DNA from: Halopseudomonas aestusnigri
Lineage (GTDB): Bacteria > Pseudomonadota > Gammaproteobacteria > Pseudomonadales > Pseudomonadaceae
Assembly (NCBI RefSeq): GCF_002197985.1
Contig: NZ_NBYK01000003.1
Coordinates: 225,618 to 289,617 of the forward strand
DNA: 64,000 nucleotides
Reading direction: 5' to 3'
Both the position numbers and the translations under genes were made by a program. Of this stretch, positions 42,750 through 51,669 are shown piece by piece (position 1 is the first letter of the stretch; every line of letters starts with the position of its first letter). Under the pieces are notes generated by a model. That model did not search any database, was not told where the DNA came from, and saw only the letters and a list, made by a program, of their open reading frames with translations.

Positions 42750-43028
42750 CTAGTGGTAATCGACGTAATTGACCAATTCGACATCCACTCCAATGAACCG
42801 AAAGGTCACACGCCAGTTGCCGTTTACCCTGATTGACCAGTACCCGTTCAGCTCACCTTTCAACTGGTGTAACTTGAATGAAGGAATGTTGAGGTCGTCT
42901 GGGCCAGCGGCAACGTCCAGTAACGCCAGGATGCGACTTAGTTTGGCCGCATGTGCCGCCTGAATGCCTCGGGTCGTTCCAGTCTTGTAGAAGGCTTCTA
43001 GCCCTTTATGTTGGAATCCTGTGATCAT
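42750..43028 (-). CDS. higB: HigB toxin (RelE-type mRNA interferase)
   Basis: A 92-residue toxin that cuts mRNA on the ribosome. The start ITGFQHKGLEAFYKTG and the C-terminal WSIRVNGNWRVTFRF are family blocks; the Arg and aromatic residues of the RelE fold are kept, so it looks active. Toxin-first order is normal for higBA. There is no ribosome-binding site: the promoter lies so close that the mRNA would begin 2-3 nt before ATG 43028. Confidence 0.92.
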   Translation of the reverse strand: MITGFQHKGLEAFYKTGTTRGIQAAHAAKLSRILALLDVAAGPDDLNIPSFKLHQLKGELNGYWSIRVNGNWRVTFRFIGVDVELVNYVDYH

Positions 43029-43036
43029 GGGGCTGG

Positions 43037-43065
43037 ATTGTATCTCGTAACGCTACGCTTTACAA
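43037..43065 (-). promoter_or_regulatory. higBA promoter within a palindromic operator
   Basis: On minus, TTGTAA (43065-43060), 17 bp, TACAAT (43042-43037). The same DNA is a nested palindrome centred at 43051.5: outer arms TTGTA (43038-43042) and TACAA (43061-43065), inner arms CGTA (43046-43049) and TACG (43054-43057). HigA binding here would cover both promoter elements. Confidence 0.75.
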
Positions 43066-43084
43066 TTTAGTGCTGTCATAACCA

Positions 43085-43256
43085 GTTCTTGCTTCTGTGG
43101 GGTGACACTGCATTTTAATGCCAAGATTATAAAAATCTGTGCGTGGTATTTTCGTTGTCTTTGTATATAAGGCATTGTTTTTATTTGGATAATTTCCTGT
43201 ATGTGAGCTTATGAAGCAAACCTCTGGTTGTTGTTGCAGCCAGGGGTTTTCTTTTG
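43085..43256 (+). other. AT-rich intergenic strip ending in an intrinsic terminator
   Basis: No gene is visible. Bases about 43110-43205 are clearly more AT-rich than the surroundings. At 43219-43227 AACCTCTGG pairs with CCAGGGGTT (43240-43248, one wobble), followed by TTTTCTTTT, a plus-strand terminator with no plus-strand gene between it and the terminated guaA. A small RNA or remains of transferred DNA linked to higBA are possible. Confidence 0.4.
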
Positions 43257-43326
43257 GTCGCGCGTAACGTCATATCCAGCAAGTTGACAGGGTCTTACCC
43301 GCCGGGACCGCTGTCAGTTCGCCGCC

Positions 43327-44619
43327 TCAGCTCATGACTGACTGCAGCCAGGCGGCCAGTACCCCTGCGCCGACGGCAATGGTCATGGGAATGGCGACTC
43401 TCAGCCCCAGGCCGCGGGTGCCGAATACCAGTGCCATCGCTGCCTTGATCAGGCTGTTGCTGAGAGCCGCCAGCAGTATGGCGATGACCGCGGTATCCTG
43501 ATCCAGTGACCCCAGAGACAGGCGGGCGATGGCCAGGGTGATCGCATCCACATCCACAAGGCCGGATACCACCGACAATATCAGCACGCCCTTGTCGCCC
43601 AGCCATTGCGTGAGCAGTTCAGCCAGCAGCAGAATCCCGGCCAATAGCGCGCCAAACATCAGTGCCGAACTGAGGTCCAGCGGGTTCTTGTTCAGCGTGG
43701 GCTGGTCTGTGGCAAGTGTGTCTCGATGCCGATACCAGAGCAGCAGGGCAGGGGCATAAATAAACAGCACGGTGATCAGTACCGGCCCCAGCAGCACGGG
43801 CAGCAGTGCCTGATTCAGCAGCGTGCAATACACCAGAATCCGCGGGAACATGGTGCCACAGGCAATGAGAATACCCGCAGCCAGTTGCGGGCTCAGCTCG
43901 TCGGCCGAACGTGACGCCTTGGCATAGTGCAGGGTCAGCGCGGTGGAAGAGCTGAGTCCGGCAAACAGGCTGGTGAACAGAATACCTTTGGCAGTCCCTG
44001 CAACACGGACGGCAAAGTAGCCGATGAACGAGATCATGGCGATCAGCACCACCATGATCCAGATGTTGTACGGATTCAGCGCTTCGCCAGGCCCGAAGCC
44101 TCTGTTGGGCAGCAGTGGCAGCATAACCACGGTAATCAGCAGCAGTTTCAGGCCGGCATCCAGCTCTTTTTCCTGCAGACGGTTGAGCAGGCCGTGAATC
44201 TCCTCGCGATTGTCGAGAATGATGGCTGTGATGACGGCGGCGGCGGCCGCCAGCGCGGGTGAGATGGCAATCGTCACTGCGCCGTAGCTGAAGGTCAGCA
44301 GCAGGCAAATCAGGTTGGTGATGCTGAAGGTGTTTTGCTTGCGCGCCTGGTGACTGAAAGCCACCAGGGTAATGGCAGTCAGTGACAGTATCGCTGCCGG
44401 CAGCACCCAGATGGTTATCGCCTCTGCCAGCAAGGCGCTGATGCCCCCAAACAGGCCAACCAGGGCAAAGGTGCGAACGCCAGCAATGCGCTCGCCCGCC
44501 TTTCTGTTGCGTGCCTGCCAGCCCCGCTGAATGCCGATCACAGCACCCAGCAGCAAGGCTATCCCCAAGTGCACAGCCTGCTGATTACTCAGCAGAAAAT
44601 CGTTCACGATTCCGTTCAT
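43327..44619 (-). CDS. MgtC/DUF4010 family membrane protein
   Basis: A 430-residue protein with about 12 membrane segments. The N-terminal third is MgtC-like (LGIALLLGAVIGIQRGW, AGVRTFALVGLFGG); the C-terminal part is DUF4010 (GLSSSTALTLHYAKAS, SGLVDVDAITLAIARLS). The family is widespread and of unknown function; metal or anion transport has been suggested from membrane topology only. It stands alone, divergent from the Fur-controlled operon across 291 bp. Confidence 0.82.
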   Translation of the reverse strand: MNGIVNDFLLSNQQAVHLGIALLLGAVIGIQRGWQARNRKAGERIAGVRTFALVGLFGGISALLAEAITIWVLPAAILSLTAITLVAFSHQARKQNTFSITNLICLLLTFSYGAVTIAISPALAAAAAVITAIILDNREEIHGLLNRLQEKELDAGLKLLLITVVMLPLLPNRGFGPGEALNPYNIWIMVVLIAMISFIGYFAVRVAGTAKGILFTSLFAGLSSSTALTLHYAKASRSADELSPQLAAGILIACGTMFPRILVYCTLLNQALLPVLLGPVLITVLFIYAPALLLWYRHRDTLATDQPTLNKNPLDLSSALMFGALLAGILLLAELLTQWLGDKGVLILSVVSGLVDVDAITLAIARLSLGSLDQDTAVIAILLAALSNSLIKAAMALVFGTRGLGLRVAIPMTIAVGAGVLAAWLQSVMS

Positions 44620-44763
44620 CTCGTCCTGTCGTCATGGCTAGCTTTCTAGCGACAGACTAGTTCTTTCTATCGCCGGCAACTACCGAGAAGCGATTACTTC
44701 TGCCCAAGGATGATAGAGACGGTCCGGCTCGCCATGGCTGTCGTGCGTTTGATGTAGGATTGT

Positions 44764-44794
44764 TTGCAATGCTTAATGCTAATCACTATCATTA
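44764..44794 (+). promoter_or_regulatory. Fur box overlapping a sigma70 promoter
   Basis: TTGCAA (44764-44769) and TATCAT (44787-44792) are spaced by 17 bp. The segment 44773-44794, reading TAATGCTAATCACTATCATT in its core, matches the tandem Fur consensus at nearly all positions. Iron-loaded Fur would cover the spacer and -10. It controls the gene at 44911 and the two after it. Confidence 0.75.
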
Positions 44795-44910
44795 GCGAAT
44801 TGTGCGTTCTGCCTCGGGATGCACGCGTTCGCAATATGTCCGGGGCATATCGACCGACCGGGCTCTGACAATGGTGATTGGCATGACACGATGTCTGTTC
44901 CGGGGGACGC

Positions 44911-45219
44911 ATGAATAGTGCGCTCGCCCTTCCAATGATTTCGCGTGTTTTCGCGGCGATTTTTGCTGTTTACGCGTTCATCTGGGGGGTTGTTTCCCTG
45001 GGCGTGGTCAGTCTGAGCGCAATCGGTGTCGACTTTCACAGTGCCGAGCAAAGCATGCTGATGTTTGGGCTGCTGCTCTACGTTGCGCTGTTTATCTGGG
45101 TGTTCGCCGTTAAAAGTCTGCTGCGGATCTGGCTGGTACTCGGGCTCGGTGCAGCGCTGATGCTGTCGGCGGCCTGGTTGCTGCAGCCTTTGCTGCTTTG
45201 TCAGGAGGCCGCATGCTGA
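44911..45219 (+). CDS. Small iron-uptake membrane protein, DUF3649-like
   Basis: A 102-residue protein with three hydrophobic segments (about 12-38, 48-66, 72-92). In Pseudomonas, proteins of this size and character precede a PepSY membrane protein in iron-uptake operons and are grouped as DUF3649. GGGGGAC precedes the ATG. It overlaps the PepSY gene by 7 nt. The Fur box upstream supports a role under iron limitation; the molecular role is unknown. Confidence 0.7.
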   Translation: MNSALALPMISRVFAAIFAVYAFIWGVVSLGVVSLSAIGVDFHSAEQSMLMFGLLLYVALFIWVFAVKSLLRIWLVLGLGAALMLSAAWLLQPLLLCQEAAC

Positions 45220-46895
45220 ACAACTTTCGTCTCTCCATGGCCTGGGTGCACACCTGGTTCGGGCTGGTGCTCGGTTTTGTGTTGATGGTGGCCTTCTTCT
45301 TTGGTTCGCTGTCGGTGTTTGACCGGGAGATTGACCGCTGGGCGGTGCCGGCGACCCGTTTCGAGCCGCAGCCGATGCCGTCCTACGACAACCTGCTGGC
45401 CGATGTGTATACCCGCCTCAAACCGGATCCGGTCGATATGGCCGCAACGGCGAAGCGTGTCATTGGCGAGTTGCCGGCGGCTGACACCATGCCGCTGGTT
45501 TCCTTGTTTGCCTATACCACGCACCGTGATCCGGTGCTGCTGATCGGCGGCGAGTTCGGGATTCCCAATCAGCCGAAGAATCCGGCCGATGACCATCTGC
45601 ATGTGCATGGCCGGGCGACGGTGGACCCGCGTACTGGCGAGTTTCTGCCGGATGACGCGCTGAAGATCGGCAGCGACTGGTTTTACCCGCTGCACTACAG
45701 CCTGCACCTGAACTGGATGTACCTCGGTACCTACGTGGTCGGGCTGGCGGGGCTGGTGATGCTGCTTGCGCTGATTACCGGGGTGATCATGCATCGCAAG
45801 GTGTTTCGCGAGTTCTTTACATTCCGGCCAAACAAGCGCATCCAGCGCAGCGCGCTGGATCTGCATAACATGACGGGTGTGGTTGCACTGCCATTTCACT
45901 TTTTCTTTGCCTTTACCGGGGTGCTGATCTTTACCGGCTTTTATTACTTCCCGGTTTCGCAGACGCTGCTCAAGCCGCTGCACGATCAGCATGAGGTGCT
46001 GGAGGCCGCGCACACCGGGCTGCCCCATGACGAGGCGGGTATTCCTGCGCCGCTGGCGTCGGTCGATGCCATGGTGGCAGAGGCCAAGCGTATCTGGGCT
46101 GAGCGCGATATGGCCGGTGAGGTCGGTTTCCTGACCATCGAACATCTTGGCGATGCCAACGGCTATGTCAGTATTTACCGTGCGGGAAGTGATCGGGTTG
46201 CGCTGGTTGGCGAGGGCATTCACTTCCGTGCCAGCACTGGCGAGCTGCTGCGCGAAGATCCGCCGAGCCCGCCGGTGGAAGCGGTCGCGCGCTTTCTGAC
46301 GGGGCTGCATTTGCAGCACTTTGAACATTGGGCACTGCGCTGGCTGTATGTGCTGGGTGGCCTGTTGGGCTGCGTGTGCATTGCCACCGGTTTTGTCTTC
46401 TTCGTGGAAAAGCGCAAACAGGATCATGCCCGCCGCGGTCTTCAGGGCTGCAGAGTGGTTAATGCGCTGGCGGTTGCCAGCGTGACCGGGATGGTGCTGG
46501 CAGCCGTCGCCATGCTGGTGGCCAACCGTATCCTGCCGGAGGCTATGGTCGGCAAGGGCGAGTGGGAAAAGGCCGTGTTCTGGTCCGCTTGGGGGCTGTC
46601 GTTGCTGCACGCGTTGTGGCGCGGCGCGCCCGTGGCCAAGGCGTTGCGTAATCCGGCCTGGGCTGAGCAGTGCTGGCTGCTGGCGCTGCTGATGGTGGCG
46701 GCTGTGCTGTTGAACTGGGTAAGCACCGGTGATCACCTGTTCAAGACCGTGGTTACGGATCCCTATTGGCCGGTTGCCGGGGTGGACCTCAGCCTGCTGG
46801 CGTCGGCGGCCGTGGCGGTGTTTGCGGCCCGCAAGCTGGCTCAGCCGCGAACGGTTGAGGCCTCTGCACAGAGTCGGGAGGTGGCCTATGACTGA
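45213..46895 (+). CDS. PepSY-associated TM protein, probable siderophore-iron reductase
   Basis: A 560-residue inner-membrane protein with four main membrane helices: about 14-36, 175-197, 221-245 and 375-400, plus further hydrophobic helices near the C-terminus. Conserved His residues occur in the helices (WVHTWFG, LDLHNMTGV, HFEHWALRW), consistent with heme binding as proposed for PiuB/FoxB-type reductases that release iron from siderophores. A PepSY region lies at about 285-350. The ATG at 45213 has CAGGAGG upstream. The gene overlaps its neighbours on both sides. Confidence 0.83.
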   Translation: MLNNFRLSMAWVHTWFGLVLGFVLMVAFFFGSLSVFDREIDRWAVPATRFEPQPMPSYDNLLADVYTRLKPDPVDMAATAKRVIGELPAADTMPLVSLFAYTTHRDPVLLIGGEFGIPNQPKNPADDHLHVHGRATVDPRTGEFLPDDALKIGSDWFYPLHYSLHLNWMYLGTYVVGLAGLVMLLALITGVIMHRKVFREFFTFRPNKRIQRSALDLHNMTGVVALPFHFFFAFTGVLIFTGFYYFPVSQTLLKPLHDQHEVLEAAHTGLPHDEAGIPAPLASVDAMVAEAKRIWAERDMAGEVGFLTIEHLGDANGYVSIYRAGSDRVALVGEGIHFRASTGELLREDPPSPPVEAVARFLTGLHLQHFEHWALRWLYVLGGLLGCVCIATGFVFFVEKRKQDHARRGLQGCRVVNALAVASVTGMVLAAVAMLVANRILPEAMVGKGEWEKAVFWSAWGLSLLHALWRGAPVAKALRNPAWAEQCWLLALLMVAAVLLNWVSTGDHLFKTVVTDPYWPVAGVDLSLLASAAVAVFAARKLAQPRTVEASAQSREVAYD

Positions 46896-47205
46896 CACTG
46901 TCTGGTTGCTGCTGGCGGCTGTTGCCATGCTGCTGGCTACCGGCTGGCTTGCCCTGTCTCTGCAGCCTCACTGGCGTCAGGTATTCGGTACCGACGCGCC
47001 GCCATCGGCCTTGCGCTTGCGTGCAGCAGGCTGGAGTGCGCTGCTGGCAGCAGCGATCTGCTGCTTTGCGGCGGATCATCCGTCGATGGCGGTGCTGGTC
47101 TGGTTTACCCTGTTCTCTGCAGCAGCGATGATCACCAGTATGGTGTTGAGTTATCGTCCGGCCTTGTTGCGCCCGCTCTGCCCGTCGCTGCTGCGCCTGC
47201 CTTGA
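46888..47205 (+). CDS. Small membrane protein, DUF3325-like
   Basis: A 105-residue protein with three hydrophobic helices (about 4-24, 44-62, 66-88). It follows the PepSY gene with an 8-nt overlap, the position of DUF3325 proteins in Pseudomonas iron-uptake operons. The conserved phrase WLALSLQPHWRQVFG near the N-terminus is typical. The function is unknown; it is probably an accessory subunit of the PepSY reductase. Confidence 0.68.
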   Translation: MTDTVWLLLAAVAMLLATGWLALSLQPHWRQVFGTDAPPSALRLRAAGWSALLAAAICCFAADHPSMAVLVWFTLFSAAAMITSMVLSYRPALLRPLCPSLLRLP

Positions 47206-47358
47206 TCTCACCGCAAGCCGACGGTGCGTTTGCTTGCCTGGGGTCAGAAGTTGGTAAAAGTATGTAAATTCGCTACTTCCGAAGGCTGATCTTTCCTAAA
47301 GTCTGGCATTCGAGGCGGCGCCTTGCGCCGCTGCTGTTCAGAATACGGATTACATGCC

Positions 47359-48588
47359 ATGTCTCTCCCTCAGTCTTCTCTCCGGTCCCTTCGCAACTGG
47401 CTGCTGCTGGCTGCGGCTGTTGCTGGCGCGGGCACCTTCGCCTGGTTTCAGTTCGGCAGTCAAACTGCGCCCGTTCAGCCGGACGCCCTGCGGCGCATGG
47501 GCTGGGATGCGCCTGCTGTGGTTCGGGTCGAGCCGGCGGCGCTGGGGCAACTGGATGTGCAGATCAAGTCGATAGGCACGGTCACCCCGCTCAACACGGT
47601 TACCGTTCAGAGCCGGGTCAGTGGCGTGCTGGAGAAGGTGGTGTTCGAGGAGGGCGCAAGGGTGGAGCAGGGCGCGTTGCTGGCCGAGATTGATCCTTTG
47701 CCCTATCGTGCCCAGCTTGAGCAGGCTGAGGGTCAATTGCAGCAGAATCGCGCCAAGCTGGAGAACGCCCGGGCCGATCTGAAGCTCTACGAGCAGCTCT
47801 GGGAGCAGGACTCCATCGCACGCCAGCAGCTCAGTGACCAGCGGGCGCTGGTGCAGGAGTTGCTTGGTACGGTGCGTGCCAATCAGGCCCAGGTGGACGA
47901 CGCCAGGTTGCAGCTGTCCTGGACGCGGATCACCGCGCCGCTGTCCGGTCGTCTCGGTCTGCGCAAGGTCGACCAGGGCAACCTGGTGACTGGTAGCGAA
48001 GCGGAGGGGCTGGTCAGCATTACCCAGACCCAGCCGATCGCGGTGAATTTTACCGTGCCGGAGGTTGATGTGCCGGCCCTTCGCGATGCGCGCCGGGGCG
48101 ATGCACCACTGAAGGTCGAGGTGCTGGATCGAGGCGAGCAGCGGGTGCTGGCCACCGGCGAGCTGACCACCCTCGACAACCAGATTGATACCAGCACGGG
48201 CACGCTGCGGGTGCGCGCGCAGTTTGCCAACGAAGATGAAGCACTGTTCCCCAACCAGTTCGTCAATGTGCACCTGCGGCTGAAGACGCTGGAGTCGGTA
48301 GTGACGATTCCTGGTGATGCGGTGCAGTTCGGTACCGAGCGCAACTACGTTTACGTTGTGCAGGACAACAAGGCCTATGTGCGTAATGTGATGCTGGGCG
48401 CCGCCGCAGACGGCCGGGTAGCGGTCACGGACGGGCTGGAGCCGGGCGAACTGGTGGTACTCGAAGGGCTGGATCGGCTGCGTGACGGCAAGCAGGTCAA
48501 TATTCCTGACGCCAGTGGCGCAGCAGCCGGCGCGGCACGCACGCCGGCTACTGCGGGTGAGCGCCGCGGCCCGCCGCCGGCCAACTGA
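47359..48588 (+). CDS. muxA: RND efflux membrane fusion protein, MuxA/MdtA type
   Basis: A 409-residue periplasmic adaptor. One membrane anchor (about 12-30) is followed by barrel-sandwich and hairpin domains: TVTVQSRVSGVLEKVVFEEG, a helical hairpin (about 118-175), then APLSGRLGLRKVDQGNLV. The Pro/Ala-rich C-terminal tail is disordered. It belongs to a four-gene operon with two different RND pumps and an outer-membrane channel, as muxABC-opmB in P. aeruginosa and mdtABC in E. coli. ATG 47359 was chosen as the start of the anchor; longer options exist. Confidence 0.9.
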   Translation: MSLPQSSLRSLRNWLLLAAAVAGAGTFAWFQFGSQTAPVQPDALRRMGWDAPAVVRVEPAALGQLDVQIKSIGTVTPLNTVTVQSRVSGVLEKVVFEEGARVEQGALLAEIDPLPYRAQLEQAEGQLQQNRAKLENARADLKLYEQLWEQDSIARQQLSDQRALVQELLGTVRANQAQVDDARLQLSWTRITAPLSGRLGLRKVDQGNLVTGSEAEGLVSITQTQPIAVNFTVPEVDVPALRDARRGDAPLKVEVLDRGEQRVLATGELTTLDNQIDTSTGTLRVRAQFANEDEALFPNQFVNVHLRLKTLESVVTIPGDAVQFGTERNYVYVVQDNKAYVRNVMLGAAADGRVAVTDGLEPGELVVLEGLDRLRDGKQVNIPDASGAAAGAARTPATAGERRGPPPAN

Positions 48589-48597
48589 GGCTGATTG

Positions 48598-51500
48598 ATG
48601 AAAGGTCTCTCGACGCCCTTTATTCTGCGCCCGGTAGCCACCTCGCTGCTGATGCTGGCGTTTCTGATCGCCGGCCTGGTTTCCTGGCGGCTGTTGCCGG
48701 TCGCTGCGCTGCCGCAGGTGGATTACCCGATCATTCAGGTGTTTACCTTTCAGCCGGGTGCCGGGCCGGAGGTGACGGCGCGCACCATCACCGCACCGCT
48801 TGAACGCTACCTCGGCCAGATTCCGGGCCTGAAGCAGATGTCCTCGACCAGCTCCGGTGGGGCGTCGGTCATTACCCTGCAGTTTGATCTCGGCGAGGAT
48901 CTGGGCGTTGCCGAGCAGGAAGTGCAGGCGGCAATGAATACCGCCGACAGTCTGCTGCCGAATGACCTGCCAACGCCGCCGATCTACCGCAAGGTCAACC
49001 CGGCGGACGCGCCAATTCTGACCTTGGCGATTACCTCCGACAGCCTGCCGCTGCCGGAGGTGCACGACCTTGTCGACACCCGCATGGCGCAGAAACTGGC
49101 GCAGATTTCCGGTGTTGGCCTGGTCAGCCTGGCTGGTGGTCAGCGGCCGGCGGTGCGGGTGCTGGTCAACCCGATGGCGCTGGCGTCCTACGGGCTCAGT
49201 CTCGATCAGGTGCGCCAGAGCATTGCCGCTACCAACGTCAACCAGCCCAAGGGCAGTTTCGACGGCCCGACGCGCAGCACCATGCTCGATGCCAACGACC
49301 AGATTCGCTCGGTCGAGGATTACCGCAAGCTGATCCTCACCTGGCAGGACGGTGCACCGCTGCGGCTCGGTGACGTTGCCACCATTATTGACGGTGCCGA
49401 AGACCGTTTTCTCGCCGCCTGGGCCGATGGCCAGCCGGCGGTACTGCTGAATGTCCAGCGTCAGCCGGGTGCCAACGTGATCGAGGTCACTGACCGGGTG
49501 CGTGAGTTGCTGCCGCAGCTGGCTGGCACCTTGCCTTCGGCGGTGGATGTCACCGTGTTGACCGACCGTACCCACAGCATTCGCGCCTCGGTACGTGACA
49601 CCCAGAAGGAACTGCTGTTTGCGGTTGCTCTGGTGGTATTGGTCACGTTCGTCTTCCTGCGCAGCATTCCGGCGACCATCATCCCCAGTATCGCGGTACC
49701 GCTGTCGCTGGTCGGCACCTTTGCCTTCATGTATCTGATGGACTTCTCGGTCAATAACCTGACCCTGATGGCGTTGACTATTGCCACCGGCTTTGTGGTG
49801 GATGACGCCATCGTCATGCTGGAGAACGTGGCGCGGCACCGGGAGATGGGCGAAACGCCGATGCAGGCGGCGCTCAAGGGCGCGGGTGAGATCGGTTTTA
49901 CCCTGATGTCACTGACCTTCTCGCTGGTCGCGGTGCTGATTCCGTTGCTGTTCATGCCGGATGTGGTGGGGCGGCTGTTCCACGAGTTTGCCATCACCCT
50001 GGCGGTGGCCATCGTCATCTCGCTGGTGGTGTCGCTGACGCTGACGCCGATGATGTGCGCGCGCATGCTCAGCACGCCGCCGCAGGAGAAGTCCGACGGT
50101 TTGCTGCATGGGGTGATTGAACGCTACGGCCGCGCGCTGGACTGGGTGCTGGACCGCCAGACCCCGGCGCTGCTGGTGATGCTCGGCACCATCGCCTTGA
50201 CCGGGTTGCTGTACCTTGCGGTCGACAAGGACTTCTTTCCGGTGCAGGACAGCAACGTCATCCAGGTGGTGACTGAAGGCCCGCAGGACATTTCCTTTAC
50301 CGCGATGGCCGAGCGGCAACAGCAGCTGGCGCAGTCACTGCTGCAGGACCCGGGCATCGAGAGTCTGTCGTCATTTATCGGTGTGGACGGCGTCAACGTG
50401 ACGGTCAACAGCGGGCGCATCCTGGTCAACCTGCCGCCGCACGATCAGCGCGACGAGAGCCTGTTCGAGGTGATGGCGCGGCTGCGCGAGCGGGCTGCGA
50501 GCGTCGACGGTATCAGCGCCTGGTTCCAGCCGGTGCAGGAGCTGACCATCGAAGACCGGGTCAGCCGCACCCAGTACCAGTTCAGCCTGACTAGCCTCGA
50601 CAGCGATGCGCTGCATGAGTGGGTGCCGCAGATGGTCGCCGCACTCAACGCCCGCCCGGAGCTGAGCGAGGTGGCGGCGGATCTGCAGCAGCGCGGGATG
50701 CAGGCCTATGTGGAGATTGACCGCGACGCGGCAGCGCGTTTCGGGCTGGATGTGACCGACATTGCCAACACCCTCTACAACGCCTTCGGTCAGCGCCAGA
50801 TCGCCACCCTGTTTACTCAGTCCAACCAGTACCGGGTGATCATGGAGGTCGACCCGCAATTCGCCGGAGACCCGGAGGGTCTGCAACGGCTGTTTATCAC
50901 TACTGCAGACGGGAGCTCGGTGCCGCTGGCCAGTGTGGCGCGGGTACAACAGCGGGCGGCGCCGCTGCTGATCAATCATCAGGGCCAGTTTCCTGCGACC
51001 ACGGTATCGTTCAACCTGGCTGATGGCGCGTCGCTGGGTGAAGCGGTTGAGGCGATTGAGCAAGTGCAGCAGGCGCTGGGCCTGCCGGCGACCATCGAAC
51101 TGCGCTTTCAGGGCGCGGCCGAGGCCTTCCGTGCGTCGCTCGGCAACACCCTGTGGTTGATTCTGGCGGCGGTACTGACCATGTATATCGTGCTGGGGGT
51201 GCTCTACGAGAGCACCATTCACCCGGTCACCATTCTCTCGACCTTGCCGTCCGCCACGGTGGGCGCGCTGCTGGCGCTGCTGCTCACCGATCGGGCGCTG
51301 GACATGATCTCGGTGGTTGGCATCGTGCTGCTGATCGGCCTGGTCAAGAAGAACGGCATCATGATGGTCGACTTTGCCTTGGAGGCGCAGCGCAATCAGG
51401 GCATGAGCCCGCGTGAAGCGATCCATCGGGCAGCGATGTTGCGTTTCCGGCCGATCTTGATGACCACGCTGGCGGCCTTGTTTGGCGCACTGCCGCTGAT

Positions 51501-51669
51501 GCTGGCCAGCGGTTCGGGTGCCGAACTGCGCCAGCCGCTGGGCGTGGTCATGGTGGGCGGTCTGCTGGTCAGCCAGGTGCTGACCCTGTTCACCACGCCG
51601 GTGGTCTATCTGTTCTTCGACCGTCTGGCCGGCAAGCCGACGGCGCAACCGGTTGAGGCGCTGGAGTGA
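48598..51669 (+). CDS. muxB: RND multidrug efflux pump MuxB/MdtB type
   Basis: A 1023-residue proton-driven exporter with 12 membrane helices and two large periplasmic loops. The family start [18 protein letters not shown], the loop segment [19 protein letters not shown], and the TM4 proton-relay region [15 protein letters not shown] are intact. It probably forms a mixed trimer with the next pump, as MdtB and MdtC do. Muxed systems export novobiocin, aztreonam and similar compounds in P. aeruginosa; the range here is unknown. It begins 9 bp after muxA. Confidence 0.92.
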   Translation: MKGLSTPFILRPVATSLLMLAFLIAGLVSWRLLPVAALPQVDYPIIQVFTFQPGAGPEVTARTITAPLERYLGQIPGLKQMSSTSSGGASVITLQFDLGEDLGVAEQEVQAAMNTADSLLPNDLPTPPIYRKVNPADAPILTLAITSDSLPLPEVHDLVDTRMAQKLAQISGVGLVSLAGGQRPAVRVLVNPMALASYGLSLDQVRQSIAATNVNQPKGSFDGPTRSTMLDANDQIRSVEDYRKLILTWQDGAPLRLGDVATIIDGAEDRFLAAWADGQPAVLLNVQRQPGANVIEVTDRVRELLPQLAGTLPSAVDVTVLTDRTHSIRASVRDTQKELLFAVALVVLVTFVFLRSIPATIIPSIAVPLSLVGTFAFMYLMDFSVNNLTLMALTIATGFVVDDAIVMLENVARHREMGETPMQAALKGAGEIGFTLMSLTFSLVAVLIPLLFMPDVVGRLFHEFAITLAVAIVISLVVSLTLTPMMCARMLSTPPQEKSDGLLHGVIERYGRALDWVLDRQTPALLVMLGTIALTGLLYLAVDKDFFPVQDSNVIQVVTEGPQDISFTAMAERQQQLAQSLLQDPGIESLSSFIGVDGVNVTVNSGRILVNLPPHDQRDESLFEVMARLRERAASVDGISAWFQPVQELTIEDRVSRTQYQFSLTSLDSDALHEWVPQMVAALNARPELSEVAADLQQRGMQAYVEIDRDAAARFGLDVTDIANTLYNAFGQRQIATLFTQSNQYRVIMEVDPQFAGDPEGLQRLFITTADGSSVPLASVARVQQRAAPLLINHQGQFPATTVSFNLADGASLGEAVEAIEQVQQALGLPATIELRFQGAAEAFRASLGNTLWLILAAVLTMYIVLGVLYESTIHPVTILSTLPSATVGALLALLLTDRALDMISVVGIVLLIGLVKKNGIMMVDFALEAQRNQGMSPREAIHRAAMLRFRPILMTTLAALFGALPLMLASGSGAELRQPLGVVMVGGLLVSQVLTLFTTPVVYLFFDRLAGKPTAQPVEALE

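Noticed and set aside
47350-49839. Very long open frames antisense to real genes, here and at 52629-54629, 45201-46928, 16871-18532, 38683-40662, 1773-3218 and 57936-59072
   Set aside because: They lie opposite well-recognised genes (RND pumps, PepSY, secD, guaB, pta, TonB receptor), have odd composition rich in His, Gln and Arg, and show no family motifs. GC-rich codon bias on the real strand explains the lack of stops.
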